A stretch of 64,000 nt of DNA from an uncultured Thermomicrobiales bacterium (GCA_902806335.1 CADCWG010000131.1:16129-80128); one strand, 5' to 3'; shown: positions 10,734 through 20,904, counted from the first letter of the stretch. Notes: generated from the sequence alone by a model not told the origin. Program-made: numbers and translations.

Positions 10734-12332
10734 TTGAGCGGTCTCTACATCATCCCGATCCTGGCCGTCCTGATCCTGATCCACGAGATCGGGCACTACG
10801 CCTCCGCCCGGCTCTGCGGCGTCAAGGTCGAAGAGTTCGGTATCGGCATCCCCCCACGGGTCAAAGGCTGGACCCGGAACGGGGTGATCTGGTCGATCAA
10901 CGCCATCCCCTTCGGCGGCTTCGTGCGCGTCAAGGGCGAGGACGGCGCCGACATGGACCCGGGGTCCATGAACACGAAGTCGCCCGCCCAGCGGGCCTTC
11001 TTCCTCGCCGCCGGCTCGGCGATGAACGTGCTGCTCGCCATCGTCCTGATGTTCGTCCTCGTCGGGGCGCTGGGCGTCTCCAACACCAACACCTACGTCA
11101 ACGACGTCCGGCCCGGCAGCCCCGCCGAGGCCGCCGGTTGGCGGCCGGGCGACCGGATCGTCGCCACCGACGGCGACGAGGTGGAGTCGGTCGACGACCT
11201 GGTCGCCCGGACCGGCGACTCCGCCGGGCGGCGGGTGACCTTCACCCTCGAGCGCGACGGCCAGCGCTTCGACTCGACGGTCGTCCCGCGCGAGGACCCG
11301 CCCGCCGGGGAAGGCGCCACCGGCATCGTGCTCAGCGAGGCCACCGAGGCCCACGTCGACGTCGACCGTGTCGAATCGGGCTCCGTGGCCGCCGTGGCCG
11401 GCCTCGCCGCGGGCGATCGGATCACGGCCGTCGCCGGCCAGCCCGTCGACGACGAGTTCGCGGTGGCCGAGGGCCTTCGGCGCGCCCAGGGCTCGACGGT
11501 CGCGCTCACCGTCGAGCGCGACGACGCGACGCGCGACGTCACGCTGCCCGTGCCGATCCAGGGTCTCGAGCTGACGGAGATCGGCTTCGACACCCCCGCC
11601 TTCAAGGCCGGCTGGGTCCCCGCGGAGAGCGGCACGATCCGGCTCCTGACCATCGACGGCCAGCCGATCCTCGATGCCACCGACCTCGCCACCGCGGCCA
11701 GGGCACACGCTGGGACTACGGTCTCCGCGATCATCCAGCGGGGCGACGCCCGGATTGGCACCGACCTCGCGGTGCCCCAGCTTCCGGCCGGCGCCACCGA
11801 CACCGACGTCGCCGAGGCGATCGGGATCGTCGAGGGCCGGATGCCGTCCGTCTACGACGCGGTCGGCATCGCGCCCGACGTCGTCCCGATCTACGACCGG
11901 GTCTCCCCGAGCCGGATCATCCCGGTGGGCTTCCAGCAGGCGTGGGAGCAGACCCGGGCGATGATCGACGGCCTCGTCACCCTCCTCACCGGGGGCGCCG
12001 ACCTGAACCAGCTCGCCGGGCCGATCGGCATGGGCCAGATCACCTCCGAAGCGCTCGCCGCCAGTCCCCTCCCCACCTGGGCGGTCCTGACCCAGCTCTC
12101 GATCCTGCTCTCGCTCAACCTGGCGGTGCTCAACCTGCTGCCGCTCCCGGCCCTCGACGGCGGCCGGCTGTTCTTCGTCCTGATCGAGCTCCTCCGCGGC
12201 GGGCGGCGGATCGCCCCGGAGAAGGAAGGCGTCGTCCACTTCGTCGGCCTGGTCGTCCTGCTGGGCGTGATGTTCGTGATCGCCTTCGCCGACGTCCGCC
12301 GGATCCTCGACGGCGGGTCGTTCTTCCAGTAG
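10734..12332 (+). CDS. rseP: RIP metalloprotease RseP / site-2 protease with PDZ domains
   Basis: LSGLYIIPILAVLILIHEIGHYASARLCG (HExxH), repeated PDZ segments, C-terminal NLLPLPALDGGRLFF (S2P NPxPxLDG-like). TTG start 10734 inferred. Confidence 0.9.
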   Translation: MSGLYIIPILAVLILIHEIGHYASARLCGVKVEEFGIGIPPRVKGWTRNGVIWSINAIPFGGFVRVKGEDGADMDPGSMNTKSPAQRAFFLAAGSAMNVLLAIVLMFVLVGALGVSNTNTYVNDVRPGSPAEAAGWRPGDRIVATDGDEVESVDDLVARTGDSAGRRVTFTLERDGQRFDSTVVPREDPPAGEGATGIVLSEATEAHVDVDRVESGSVAAVAGLAAGDRITAVAGQPVDDEFAVAEGLRRAQGSTVALTVERDDATRDVTLPVPIQGLELTEIGFDTPAFKAGWVPAESGTIRLLTIDGQPILDATDLATAARAHAGTTVSAIIQRGDARIGTDLAVPQLPAGATDTDVAEAIGIVEGRMPSVYDAVGIAPDVVPIYDRVSPSRIIPVGFQQAWEQTRAMIDGLVTLLTGGADLNQLAGPIGMGQITSEALAASPLPTWAVLTQLSILLSLNLAVLNLLPLPALDGGRLFFVLIELLRGGRRIAPEKEGVVHFVGLVVLLGVMFVIAFADVRRILDGGSFFQ

Positions 12333-12448
12333 GCACCCCGTCGGACTCGAACCCCCGCGCTGCACCCCGGCGGAGCGGGCCCGACCGGTGCCTCCGTCGC
12401 CCGCCGGGTCGTAGGGGGCCGATCACGGTCGATGCCGTGTGGGGGCCG

Positions 12449-12483
12449 ACGGCCAGGCGCCGCGCCGACCGGCGCCTGGCCGT
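12449..12483 (+). terminator. Hairpin downstream of rseP, upstream of ispG
   Basis: 13-bp perfect arms acggccaggcgcc / ggcgcctggccgt with 9-nt loop; no T-tract. Confidence 0.45.
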
Positions 12484-12586
12484 AGCCCGGCCGGGCCGTG
12501 CCGTGGCGGGCGCGACGTAGAATAGGGACAGCATCCGTTCCGCCCGCGCCCCGACCCCTACCCCCCCTACCCCAGGAGCCTCAGCG

Positions 12587-13768
12587 ATGTCTCTCGTCGC
12601 GCCTCGCCGCAAGACCCGCGTCCTCGATGTCGGCGGTGTCAAGATCGGCGGCGACAACCCGATCGTCGTCCAGTCGATGGCCACCGCCGACACCCGCGAC
12701 CCGGTCGCGACCCTCGCCCAGATCCGCGACCTCGCCGAGGCCGGGTGCGAGATCGTCCGGATCGCCGTGCCCGACCGCAAGGCCGCCGCGGCGCTGCCCG
12801 AGATCGTCCCCCACTCGCCCGTCCCCCTGATCGCCGATATCCACTTCGAGCACACCCTCGCGCTGAAGGCGCTCGACGCCGGGATCCACGGCCTGCGCCT
12901 CAACCCGGGCAACATCCGCAAGGCGGAGGATGTTCGGGAAGTGGTCCGCAAGGCGAAGGATCGGCGGACCCCGATCCGGATCGGGGTCAACTTCGGCAGC
13001 GTCGCGCCGATGACCGAGGACTTCGTCGACGAGATGGCCCAGCGCGGCGCCAGCCAGCTCGAGCTGCGCGCCGAGTGGCTCGTCCGGTCGGCGCTCGGGC
13101 ACATCCGAATCCTCGAGGACCTGGACTTCTTCGACATCAAGGTCAGCCTCAAGGCGTTCGAGGTGCCGGTCCTGCTCGAGGCGTACCAGCGCTTCGCCCG
13201 CCTCGACAACGACTACCCCCTGCACCTGGGAGTCACGGAGGCCGGTACGCCGCGGGCGGGCAGCGTCCGCTCCGCGGTGGGCATCGGCACGCTGCTCGCC
13301 CTCGGCATCGGCGACACGATCCGGGTCTCGCTGACGACCGATCCGAAGGAAGAGGTCTTCGTCGCCTACGAGATCCTCAAGAGCCTGGAGCTGCGCACCA
13401 AGGGCGCGACGATGATCGCCTGTCCGACCTGCGGGCGGGTCGAGGTCGACCTCTTCAAGCTCGCGAACCAGGTCGACGACTACCTCGCGACGGTGGTGGA
13501 ACCGATCCGGGTGGCCGTCATGGGTTGCGTGGTCAACGGTCCCGGCGAGGCCCGCGACGCCGACGTCGGCCTCGCCGCCGGCAACAGCAAGGGGGTCATC
13601 TTCCGCAAGGGCAAGATCGTGAAGACGGTCGCCGAGGCGGACATGCTCGATGCCCTCAAGGCCGAGATCGACCAGGTGATCGAGGACCGCCGCAACGGGA
13701 TCATCGACGAGGGCCCCGACGAGACGATGGGGCGCTACAAGCCGACGCTGACCCTGACGGCCGTCTAG
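12587..13768 (+). CDS. ispG: 4-hydroxy-3-methylbut-2-en-1-yl diphosphate synthase
   Basis: VGGVKIGGDNPIVVQSMATADTRD, IADIHFEHTLAL, ACPTCGRVEVDLFKL...GCVVNGPGEARDADVGLA (Fe-S ligands). Confidence 0.96.
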   Translation: MSLVAPRRKTRVLDVGGVKIGGDNPIVVQSMATADTRDPVATLAQIRDLAEAGCEIVRIAVPDRKAAAALPEIVPHSPVPLIADIHFEHTLALKALDAGIHGLRLNPGNIRKAEDVREVVRKAKDRRTPIRIGVNFGSVAPMTEDFVDEMAQRGASQLELRAEWLVRSALGHIRILEDLDFFDIKVSLKAFEVPVLLEAYQRFARLDNDYPLHLGVTEAGTPRAGSVRSAVGIGTLLALGIGDTIRVSLTTDPKEEVFVAYEILKSLELRTKGATMIACPTCGRVEVDLFKLANQVDDYLATVVEPIRVAVMGCVVNGPGEARDADVGLAAGNSKGVIFRKGKIVKTVAEADMLDALKAEIDQVIEDRRNGIIDEGPDETMGRYKPTLTLTAV

Positions 13769-13975
13769 GCCCCGGCGACCGTCTCGGGCACCATCTCGCC
13801 CGTGCTTCCTGTGCTCGGCGCCCGCGGCGGCGGACCTCGCCGGGGTGTCGCTTCCGACGGTGTGGACGGGGACTGCTCACGGCCGGGCCGAGGCGATGCG
13901 GCGTCTGGGGACAGGACCGCAGCCCGTGGCTGTGGCAGGCCCGGCCCGACGCCGTAGCCGAAGATCGTTCAAACA

Positions 13976-14005
13976 TTCACAAAGTCCGCAGCGCCCGGGT
14001 ATACT
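13976..14005 (+). promoter_or_regulatory. Candidate sigma70-type promoter for the substrate-binding-protein operon
   Basis: TTCACA (13976-13981), 18-nt spacer, TATACT (14000-14005), 80 nt upstream of the ATG at 14085; unusually AT-rich for the window. Confidence 0.45.
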
Positions 14006-14084
14006 CTTGCCTAGGAGCGGCCCGCGCCGTGGCGCGCGGCGATCGGACTCGCGGCGTGAGGAATGCTCGGAAAGCTGGCGACCG

Positions 14085-15245
14085 ATGACACGCACGGGTA
14101 GTCGGTACGTGGTGATAGCCCTCGTCCTGGTGCTCGCGGCGATGGCGCCCGTCCCCAACGTCGGCGCCGCCGGACAGGTCGTCGCCGCCGGCGCCCTCGC
14201 CCAGGGACCGGCGGATGCCTGTGCCCCGCTGGTCGAGCGTCGGCCCGCCACGCCCCGGCCGGCATCGTCGCCCGTGACCGCCGGCCTCGCGGACCCCGCG
14301 CCCGCGCCCGCCGAACGGACGTCGGTGACGGTCGGGTTCGTTCCGATCTCGATCTACGCGCCCCTCTTCGTCGCCTTCGAGAAGGGCTACTACGCGGACG
14401 AGGGTCTCGACGTGACCCTGGAGCCGCTCGCGGGCGGTAGCGACCTGATCACGCTGACCGCCAACGGCGAGTTCGACGTCGCCGCCGCGGGCGCCGGGCC
14501 GGCCTTCTGGAACGCGATGGCCCTCGACCTCCCGGTCACGGTCGTCGCCCCGGGCCACGCCGAGGGGTCTCCGGTCGCCACCCCGCTGATGATCTCCCGG
14601 GAAGCGTGCGAGTCCGGGGCGATCACCCGGGTCGCCGACCTGCGCGGCAAGCGCGTCTCGGTCAACGCCCCCGGCGCCACCGAGTTCTGGCTCGGACGGG
14701 CGCTGGCGACCGATGGCCTGACGATCGACGACGTCGACGAGCAGTTCCTCGCCTTTCCCGAGGCCGTCGCCGCCCTCGCCTCCGGCGCGATCGACGCCGC
14801 GATGGTCGGGGAGCCGCTGGCGACCCAGGCCGAGCAGCAGGGGATCGCCAGCCGCCTGCTTGACGACTTCCCCGTCCAGGACGTCCAGCCGACCACGGTG
14901 ATCGCCAACGACGGGTTCCTCGCGGACCACCCCGACGCGGCGAACGGCTTCGCGGTCGCCTACCTGCGGGCCGTCCGCGACCTGTCCGGTGCCGGCTTCA
15001 AGGCGCCGGAGAACCTGGCGATCATCGAGCGCTACACGGGGGTGCCCGCGGATCTGGTCGCCGAGGCGGTCCAGCCCGTCTTCGTCCCGAACGGCGTCAT
15101 TGACCTGGCCAGCCTCGGGGAGCTCCAGACCTTCTTCCGCGGTCGGGGGCAACTCGAGTACGAGACCGACATCGACCCCGGGACGATCGTCGACCTCCGC
15201 TACATGGACGCCGCGCTGGCGCGGCTCGGTCCCTACGCGTCGTAG
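14085..15245 (+). CDS. ABC transporter substrate-binding protein, NMT1/THI5-like (nitrate/sulfonate/pyrimidine-precursor class)
   Basis: Signal peptide MTRTGSRYVVIALVLVLAAMAPVPNVGA; TVGFVPISIYAPLFVAFEKGYYADEGLDVTLEPLAGGSDLITLTANGEFDVAAAG. Confidence 0.88.
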   Translation: MTRTGSRYVVIALVLVLAAMAPVPNVGAAGQVVAAGALAQGPADACAPLVERRPATPRPASSPVTAGLADPAPAPAERTSVTVGFVPISIYAPLFVAFEKGYYADEGLDVTLEPLAGGSDLITLTANGEFDVAAAGAGPAFWNAMALDLPVTVVAPGHAEGSPVATPLMISREACESGAITRVADLRGKRVSVNAPGATEFWLGRALATDGLTIDDVDEQFLAFPEAVAALASGAIDAAMVGEPLATQAEQQGIASRLLDDFPVQDVQPTTVIANDGFLADHPDAANGFAVAYLRAVRDLSGAGFKAPENLAIIERYTGVPADLVAEAVQPVFVPNGVIDLASLGELQTFFRGRGQLEYETDIDPGTIVDLRYMDAALARLGPYAS

Positions 15246-15297
15246 GCCCGCGAGCGACCGGCGAGCACGGCCGCTCGCGGGCCAGGATGGATTCGTC

Positions 15298-16185
15298 ATG
15301 GCGGCCCTCGCGCCGGTCCGACCACAGACACCGCTCCCGGCGCGCCCGGTCGCGCCGGCCGCGCCGGTGGCCACCCCCCGCGCGCTGGCCGGCGGGCAGA
15401 TTGTGGCGACGGGGTTGGGCCGCCGGTTCGAGGTGGCCGATGGGTGGGTCGACGCGATCCGAGACGTCGACCTCGCCGTCGCCCCCGGCGAGTTCTGCGT
15501 GCTCGTCGGGCCATCGGGCTGCGGCAAGACGACGCTGCTGCGGATCCTCGCCGGGCTCGACCGGCCGACGTCCGGCACGCTGGACCTGGCCGGCCCGGCG
15601 GGCGGTCCCCCGCGGAACGCGATGGTGTTCCAGGGCCGCTCCGTCTTCCCCTGGCTGACCGTTCGCGCCAATGTCGAGTACGGCCTCAAGCTGCGCGGGG
15701 TCGGGCGCCGAGAGCGGCGGGCGGTCTCTGACCGCCTGCTGGAGACGGTCGGGCTGGCCGGGTTCGCCCGCACCTACCCCCACCAGCTCTCCGGGGGGAT
15801 GCGCCAGCGCGTCGCCATCGCGCGGGCGCTCGCCGTCGACCCCGACATCCTGCTGATGGACGAGCCGTTCGGCGCCCTCGACGAGCAGACGCGGTACCTG
15901 CTCCAGGACGAACTGCTGCGGATCTGGGAATCCACGGGGAAGACGGTGGTGTTCATCACCCACTCGATCGACGAGGCGATCACCCTGGCCGACACGATCG
16001 TCGTGATGGGCGCGCGCCCGGGAACCGTGAAGGCGACCATCCCCGTGCCGTTCTCCCGTCCCCGCGGTCTCGCCCAGGTCCGGTCGGACCCGGCGTCGGC
16101 GCGCATCTTCGAGCAGGTCTGGGGTCTCCTCCGCGACGAAGTCCGCGACGCCCGTGCGGCTCGCGGCCCGGTCGTCCTCCGATGA
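15298..16185 (+). CDS. ABC transporter ATP-binding protein (SsuB/TauB-like)
   Basis: GPSGCGKTTLLRILAGL (Walker A), LSGGMRQRVAIARALAVDPDILLMDEPFGALD (signature and Walker B). Confidence 0.93.
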   Translation: MAALAPVRPQTPLPARPVAPAAPVATPRALAGGQIVATGLGRRFEVADGWVDAIRDVDLAVAPGEFCVLVGPSGCGKTTLLRILAGLDRPTSGTLDLAGPAGGPPRNAMVFQGRSVFPWLTVRANVEYGLKLRGVGRRERRAVSDRLLETVGLAGFARTYPHQLSGGMRQRVAIARALAVDPDILLMDEPFGALDEQTRYLLQDELLRIWESTGKTVVFITHSIDEAITLADTIVVMGARPGTVKATIPVPFSRPRGLAQVRSDPASARIFEQVWGLLRDEVRDARAARGPVVLR

Positions 16186-17060
16186 ACGCGCTCCGCACAC
16201 CCCGCGAGGTCCCCGGCTCGGCGCCCGGCAGGGGGCCGGCAACGGTTCGCCTCGATCCCACCCCGGTCCGTCCGCGGGGCGCCCGCCGCGGACGCCTCTC
16301 GCGCCGTCTGCAGGGCGTCGTCCTCTCGCTATTCGGCCCGATCGTCCTGCTCGGCGCGTGGGAAGCGCTCTCTCGCACCGCCACGATCGACCCGCGGTTC
16401 TGGCCGGCACCGTCGTCGCTCGTCGCCACGGCTCGGGACCTCGTCGTCGAAGACGGACTGCTCCACGACGTGCGGCTCAGCCTCGTCCGTGTCCTGGGGG
16501 GGTTCGCGCTGGGCGCGATCCCCGGCGTGGCGCTCGGCCTCGCGATGGGGCTGTCGTGGCCGGTGCGGGCCTTGATCATGCCGCTCGCGTCCACGATCTA
16601 TGCGCTGCCAAAGATCGCCCTCCTGCCGCTCGTGATCATCGCCCTCGGGCTCGGCGAGGCGTCGAAGCTGGCAATCGTCGCGATTTCGATCTTCTTCCTG
16701 GTCGTGCTCAACACGATGGGCGGCGTGCTGGCGATCGACCGGTCGTACCGGGACGTCGCGCGCAACCTCGGCGCGAGCCGGCTCGAGGTCTTCGTCACGG
16801 TGGCCCTCCCTGGTGCCCTGCCGGCGATCTTCACCGGCCTCCGGCTGGCGCTCGGCTTCGCCCTGACCGTGATCGTCGGGACGGAGTTCCTCTCGTCGCG
16901 GGACGGCGGGATCGGCGACCTGATCTGGCAGAGCTACCAGACCCTGGCGATCCAGAAGATGTTCGTCGGCCTGTTCGCGACCGCCATCCTGGGATGGGCG
17001 CTGACGGCAGCGCTCGATCTGGTCGAGCGCCTGGTCATCCCCTGGCGGCAGGTCGACTGA
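16182..17060 (+). CDS. ABC transporter permease (SsuC/TauC-like)
   Basis: Polytopic; IALGLGEASKLAIVAISIFFLVVLNTMGGVLAIDRSYRDVARNLGASRLEVFVTVALPGALPAIFTGLRLALG (EAA loop); overlaps ATPase stop by 4 nt. Confidence 0.92.
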   Translation: MNALRTPREVPGSAPGRGPATVRLDPTPVRPRGARRGRLSRRLQGVVLSLFGPIVLLGAWEALSRTATIDPRFWPAPSSLVATARDLVVEDGLLHDVRLSLVRVLGGFALGAIPGVALGLAMGLSWPVRALIMPLASTIYALPKIALLPLVIIALGLGEASKLAIVAISIFFLVVLNTMGGVLAIDRSYRDVARNLGASRLEVFVTVALPGALPAIFTGLRLALGFALTVIVGTEFLSSRDGGIGDLIWQSYQTLAIQKMFVGLFATAILGWALTAALDLVERLVIPWRQVD

Positions 17061-17146
17061 TCGGAGCCGAGTACGGGACAGCGCTGGCCAGCTGGGTGCA
17101 AGCAGGCGCCACCTGGAACGCGACGGCGACGGAGGAGGTCTGACGG

Positions 17147-18118
17147 GTGGACGCAGGAGGGCGTGGGCTAGCCGGGCAGCGGTTACTTAATCGTGGCGCC
17201 TCCCGGCCCTCGGCGCCCGGCCGGGTCGCCGTCTGGCTCAAGGCGGTCCGCGTCTTCTCGTTCACCGCCTCGGTGGTGCCGATCCTCGTGGGGAGCGCCG
17301 TCGCCAGCTATCACGGCGCCGTCTCGCTGCCGTTGAGCCTGGCGATGCTCCTGGCATCGGTCGCCTGCCACGCCGGCTGCAACCTGGCCAACGACTACCA
17401 CGACCACCAGCGGGGTACCGACACGGCCGAGTCGCTCGGGCCGAGCGGGGTGATCCAGAGCGGGCTACTCTCGGCAGAGCGGGTTCGGACCGGGATGCTC
17501 GTCGCGTTTGGCACCGCCAGCGCACTTGGCCTCAGCATCGTCGCGGCGACCGGGTGGCAGATCCTGGTTCTGGCGCTCGCGTGCCTCGCCGCCGCCTACT
17601 TCTACACGGGAGGACCGAGGCCGCTGGCCTACATTGCGCTTGGCGAGGTGACGGTCTTCCTGGCGATGGGACCGGCGATGGTCGTTGGTAGCGCCTATGT
17701 GCTGACGGGTCGGGTCACCACGGTCGCCCTGCTGGCCTCCCTCCCGGTCGGACTCCTGGTGGCCGCGATCCTCCATGCCAATAACGTCCGCGACATGGAC
17801 CTCGACCGCGCCGCCGGCAAGGTCACGGTGGCGACCTGGCGCGGCCGTGGGTTCGCGAACGCCGAGTTCGCGGCGCTGGTCGGCCTCGCCTATCCGACGA
17901 CCCTGTCGCTGGTCGTCGTCGACCGTGGCCTCTGGCCGGCGCTGCTCCCGCTTGCCACCGGGCCGTTCGCCGTCGGGCTCATTCGGTCGCTGGTGGGAGC
18001 GACGACACCCCAGGGGCTGAACAAGGCGCTCCGCGAGACCGCCCGGCTGCACTTCCGCTTCGGACTCCTGCTCGCCGTGGGCCTGCTCCTGGCCACTGCC
18101 ATCGGTGAGCTCGGGTGA
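17147..18118 (+). CDS. UbiA-superfamily prenyltransferase, MenA-like
   Basis: NLANDYHDHQRGTDTAESLGPSGVIQSGLLS (NDxxDxxxD-like) and HANNVRDMDLDRAAGKVTVA (second Asp motif); multiple TMs. Confidence 0.85.
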   Translation: MDAGGRGLAGQRLLNRGASRPSAPGRVAVWLKAVRVFSFTASVVPILVGSAVASYHGAVSLPLSLAMLLASVACHAGCNLANDYHDHQRGTDTAESLGPSGVIQSGLLSAERVRTGMLVAFGTASALGLSIVAATGWQILVLALACLAAAYFYTGGPRPLAYIALGEVTVFLAMGPAMVVGSAYVLTGRVTTVALLASLPVGLLVAAILHANNVRDMDLDRAAGKVTVATWRGRGFANAEFAALVGLAYPTTLSLVVVDRGLWPALLPLATGPFAVGLIRSLVGATTPQGLNKALRETARLHFRFGLLLAVGLLLATAIGELG

Positions 18119-18292
18119 ACGGCAAGACTCGGACTGCCGCTTCGTCTCGCGAGGTGCCGACGGATTGGTGGCGTTCCTCGGTCGATATGTTGCCCGATCG
18201 GCATCGAGTTGGTCTCTGGTGGAAGGGCTCGACGACGTGTCCATCCTGACGGCTATCGGGCGCGGGCGGCCCTTTCCCATCGGGGTGTCGCG

Positions 18293-19138
18293 GTGAGGCG
18301 GACGCGAGTCGGCGTGGTCTCGGGCGCCATCGGTCTCGCGGCCGTCTCCTGCGGGCTGCTCGCGCATGCCCGCCACATCGCCCCCTACCGACCCGTCGTC
18401 CAACGGATAGCGCTGCCGCTCCCGCCCGGTCACGGCCACCTCGCGGAGCTGACCATCGGGTTCCTCTCCGACACGCATGTCGGCCCGTCGTTCTCCATCG
18501 TCGACCTCGCTCGGGCGTGTCACCTGCTGGCGAGCGTGCGTCCCGATCTCGTCCTTCTCGGCGGCGACTACGTCTCGGAGACGACCCGGTACATTGATGA
18601 GGCGGCGCCCCTCCTCGCCACGCTGGTCCGGAGGGCGCCACTCGGCGGGTATGCCGTGCTCGGCAACCACGACATGCACCGCCGTGGCGAACCGGTCGCG
18701 GCGGCCCTCCGGTCCTGCGGGATCCCGGTGCTCCGTGACCGCGCCGCCCGCGTCGACACCGGGCGTAGTTCGCTCTGGGTCGTCGGCATCGACGAGACCC
18801 TGATCGCCCGCGGCGACCCCGCCCAAGCGTTCGCGGCGGTTCCACCCGGCGCCGCGGCCCTCGCGCTGTGGCACGAACCCGACCGAGCGGCCGAGGCCGC
18901 CCGCCGCGGGGCGTTCGCCCAGCTCTCCGGGCACACCCATGGCGGCCAGATCCGGCTGCCCCGGATCGGCGCCCTCGTCGTCCCGCCCCACGGTCGCCGG
19001 TTCGTGATCGGGCTCAACCACGCGGATGGGATGCCGGTCTACACGTCTCGGGGCGCCGGCGTCTACCGCCCGCCGCTGCGGTTCAACTGCCCGCCCGAGG
19101 TCACCCTCTTCACGTTGACCGCCGGAGGCGCCGATTAA
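18293..19138 (+). CDS. Metallophosphoesterase, YkuE/YaeI type
   Basis: FLSDTHVGPSFSI, DLVLLGGDYVSE, VLGNHDMHR, LSGHTHGGQIRLP metal-binding motifs; N-terminal TM. Confidence 0.9.
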   Translation: MRRTRVGVVSGAIGLAAVSCGLLAHARHIAPYRPVVQRIALPLPPGHGHLAELTIGFLSDTHVGPSFSIVDLARACHLLASVRPDLVLLGGDYVSETTRYIDEAAPLLATLVRRAPLGGYAVLGNHDMHRRGEPVAAALRSCGIPVLRDRAARVDTGRSSLWVVGIDETLIARGDPAQAFAAVPPGAAALALWHEPDRAAEAARRGAFAQLSGHTHGGQIRLPRIGALVVPPHGRRFVIGLNHADGMPVYTSRGAGVYRPPLRFNCPPEVTLFTLTAGGAD

Positions 19139-19821
19139 CCGGGCTCGACCTCAGGGAGCGACCGTGCTGCCCGGCGTCCATGGCCGGGTGGCTGTGGATA
19201 TGGAGGCGAGCCTGCCAACCTGACAGGCGTGATCGCCAGTCGGTGGGCTGCGCCCGATCTCAGCCAGCGGCTCGCCTTCTCAACCGATGAGCGAGGGTTC
19301 CGGTTTCACAGCGTCCGCGTGATCGCCGCACGGTGATTCCCCGCTGCCACAGGCACGAAGTGAACACCCGCGGTTCTCCGTTGCCCGTCAAGAGCCAGCC
19401 GGCCTCTGGCTGGGCGCCGGAGCTCGGGTCCAGATCGGGGTGGGCCCGGACATCACCCCGCCACCGATGCCTCTTTCGCTCGCACAGCGTCCCTGAGACG
19501 AGATGCAGCTGTTCGTTGTCTGTATGGGGGACGCAGTCGGCGCCGCCCGCCCAACGCAAACCGGTGGAGCTTGGGACCGGCTTGACAAGACCGCCCCCAG
19601 CGAGCCGATCACCCCGCCACTCGGCGCCGTGCCATGGACGAAACTGTCAGAGTCACGGGCCTCGGTCCCGCCTCGCGCGCCGTAGGCTCACCCTCCGAGC
19701 GCCTGCTCGGCGACCATCGCTCCACCCGGCGGGACGCGGCCACGCCGGTGCGGTGGGCGAGATCGAAGCCACGGACAGGTGCGAAGCCCGGTCCAGACAC
19801 TGGCATGTGATCGACTCAGCC

Positions 19822-20400
19822 TCAGACACGGCTCCACTGATCTGAGGGCAGCGACTCGATGTCCCGCGCTACCACGGACAGGTCCTCGCCGAACTGGTGG
19901 CCGCCCTCGTCGAACGCGCGGACCGTCGCTTGCGGCAGCGCCCGCGCGTTGAGCGTAAGGTGGTCGAACGGCACGGTCGCGTCGTCGCGGCAGTGGTAGA
20001 GGTAGACGGGCGTCCCCGCCGGGAGACGGGCGGCGAACCCGGGTGGCAGCGCCAGTTCCTCGTAGCCCTCGTACCGCCAACCTTCCCCGCCCCAGAACGG
20101 ACACGCGACCAGGAACGCGCCGGCGATGGCCTTCTCGTCGTCCCGTTCGCTCAGCCACTTCATGAGCACCGACGCCCCGACCGAATGGCCGACGATCGCT
20201 ACCGGTCCTGCCGCGTCGGCCAGTTCCTGCTCGATCTGTCGCCGCCACTGCTCGTAGGGCGCGTCGTCTTCGTCCGGCATCGCGGGATAGCGGACCTCGA
20301 AGCGCGACCCGAGGGAACGTCGGAGACTCTCGGCCAGCCGTTTGTCCTCGTCGTACGCGCCGCGCCCCGCGCCCTGGATGAACAGGACGTGCCCTGCCAT
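19822..20400 (-). CDS. Small alpha/beta hydrolase (RBBP9/YdeN-like)
   Basis: MAGHVLFIQGAGRGAYDED, VAIVGHSVGASVLMKWL (GHSxG), CRDDATVPFDH, EGGHQFG. Confidence 0.82.
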   Translation of the reverse strand: MAGHVLFIQGAGRGAYDEDKRLAESLRRSLGSRFEVRYPAMPDEDDAPYEQWRRQIEQELADAAGPVAIVGHSVGASVLMKWLSERDDEKAIAGAFLVACPFWGGEGWRYEGYEELALPPGFAARLPAGTPVYLYHCRDDATVPFDHLTLNARALPQATVRAFDEGGHQFGEDLSVVARDIESLPSDQWSRV

Positions 20401-20597
20401 GGCGCCTCCCTTCCGGTTCCACTTGAACCTGCTATGTCCGTCGTCGACGACCGAGACCAGCCGATCGCGCACCAGGCGGACGAAGGCCGCGACATTCGCG
20501 CCGGCCGAGGTCGGGGCGGCCCTCCGTCGACGCGGGCCGGTCGCGGGAAGCCCGCGGCCCGGGCCAAGCGGTATCCCGCGCCCCAGCGCCGGGACGG

Positions 20598-20846
20598 CTA
20601 GCTGGTGCCTCGCTCTGCCTGCGGCACATCGACGACGTCGAGGCAGATGCCGTGGATGGCCACGAACGTCCTCCCCTCGTCGGTCACGCCGGTCGGGTAC
20701 GGCTGGCAGGTCGCGTTTCCACGGCTCAAGCCCAAGGAGTCCATGACGGGCTCTACCGTGGAGGTCCGGGCACGAAGCTGGATGGGACCCCGCCAGGCGA
20801 AGCCCCGGTGGTGACGCGGATCTCGCCTACTCAGGTGAGTCGGCAA
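20598..20846 (-). CDS. Hypothetical small protein
   Basis: ORF with balanced composition ...HHRGFAWRGPIQLRARTSTVEPVMDSLGLSRGNATCQPYPTGVTDEGRTFVAIHGICLDVVDVPQAERGTS; start uncertain (ATG at 20744 also possible). Confidence 0.35.
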   Translation of the reverse strand: MPTHLSRRDPRHHRGFAWRGPIQLRARTSTVEPVMDSLGLSRGNATCQPYPTGVTDEGRTFVAIHGICLDVVDVPQAERGTS

Positions 20847-20880
20847 CGGCCCCGCCCCTGATGGGGCGGGGCCGTTGCCG
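20841..20880 (-). terminator. Strong hairpin terminator downstream of the large secreted-protein gene
   Basis: Perfect 18-bp arms cggcaacggccccgcccc / ggggcggggccgttgccg, tgat loop; 25 nt past the stop of 20905..24408. Confidence 0.7.
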
Positions 20881-20904
20881 GATCTCGGTCGGATGCCTGA
20901 GGCG

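Noticed and set aside
12331-12393. tRNA gene on the minus strand
   Set aside because: Has a 7-bp acceptor-like stem and TTCGAGT loop but is only 63 nt with a mismatched T-stem and no clear anticodon arm; kept only as a structured-element finding.
10601-12520. 639-aa plus-strand ORF in an alternative frame of rseP
   Set aside because: Arg/Pro/Gly-rich frame-shifted reading of the authentic HEIGH-containing rseP frame.
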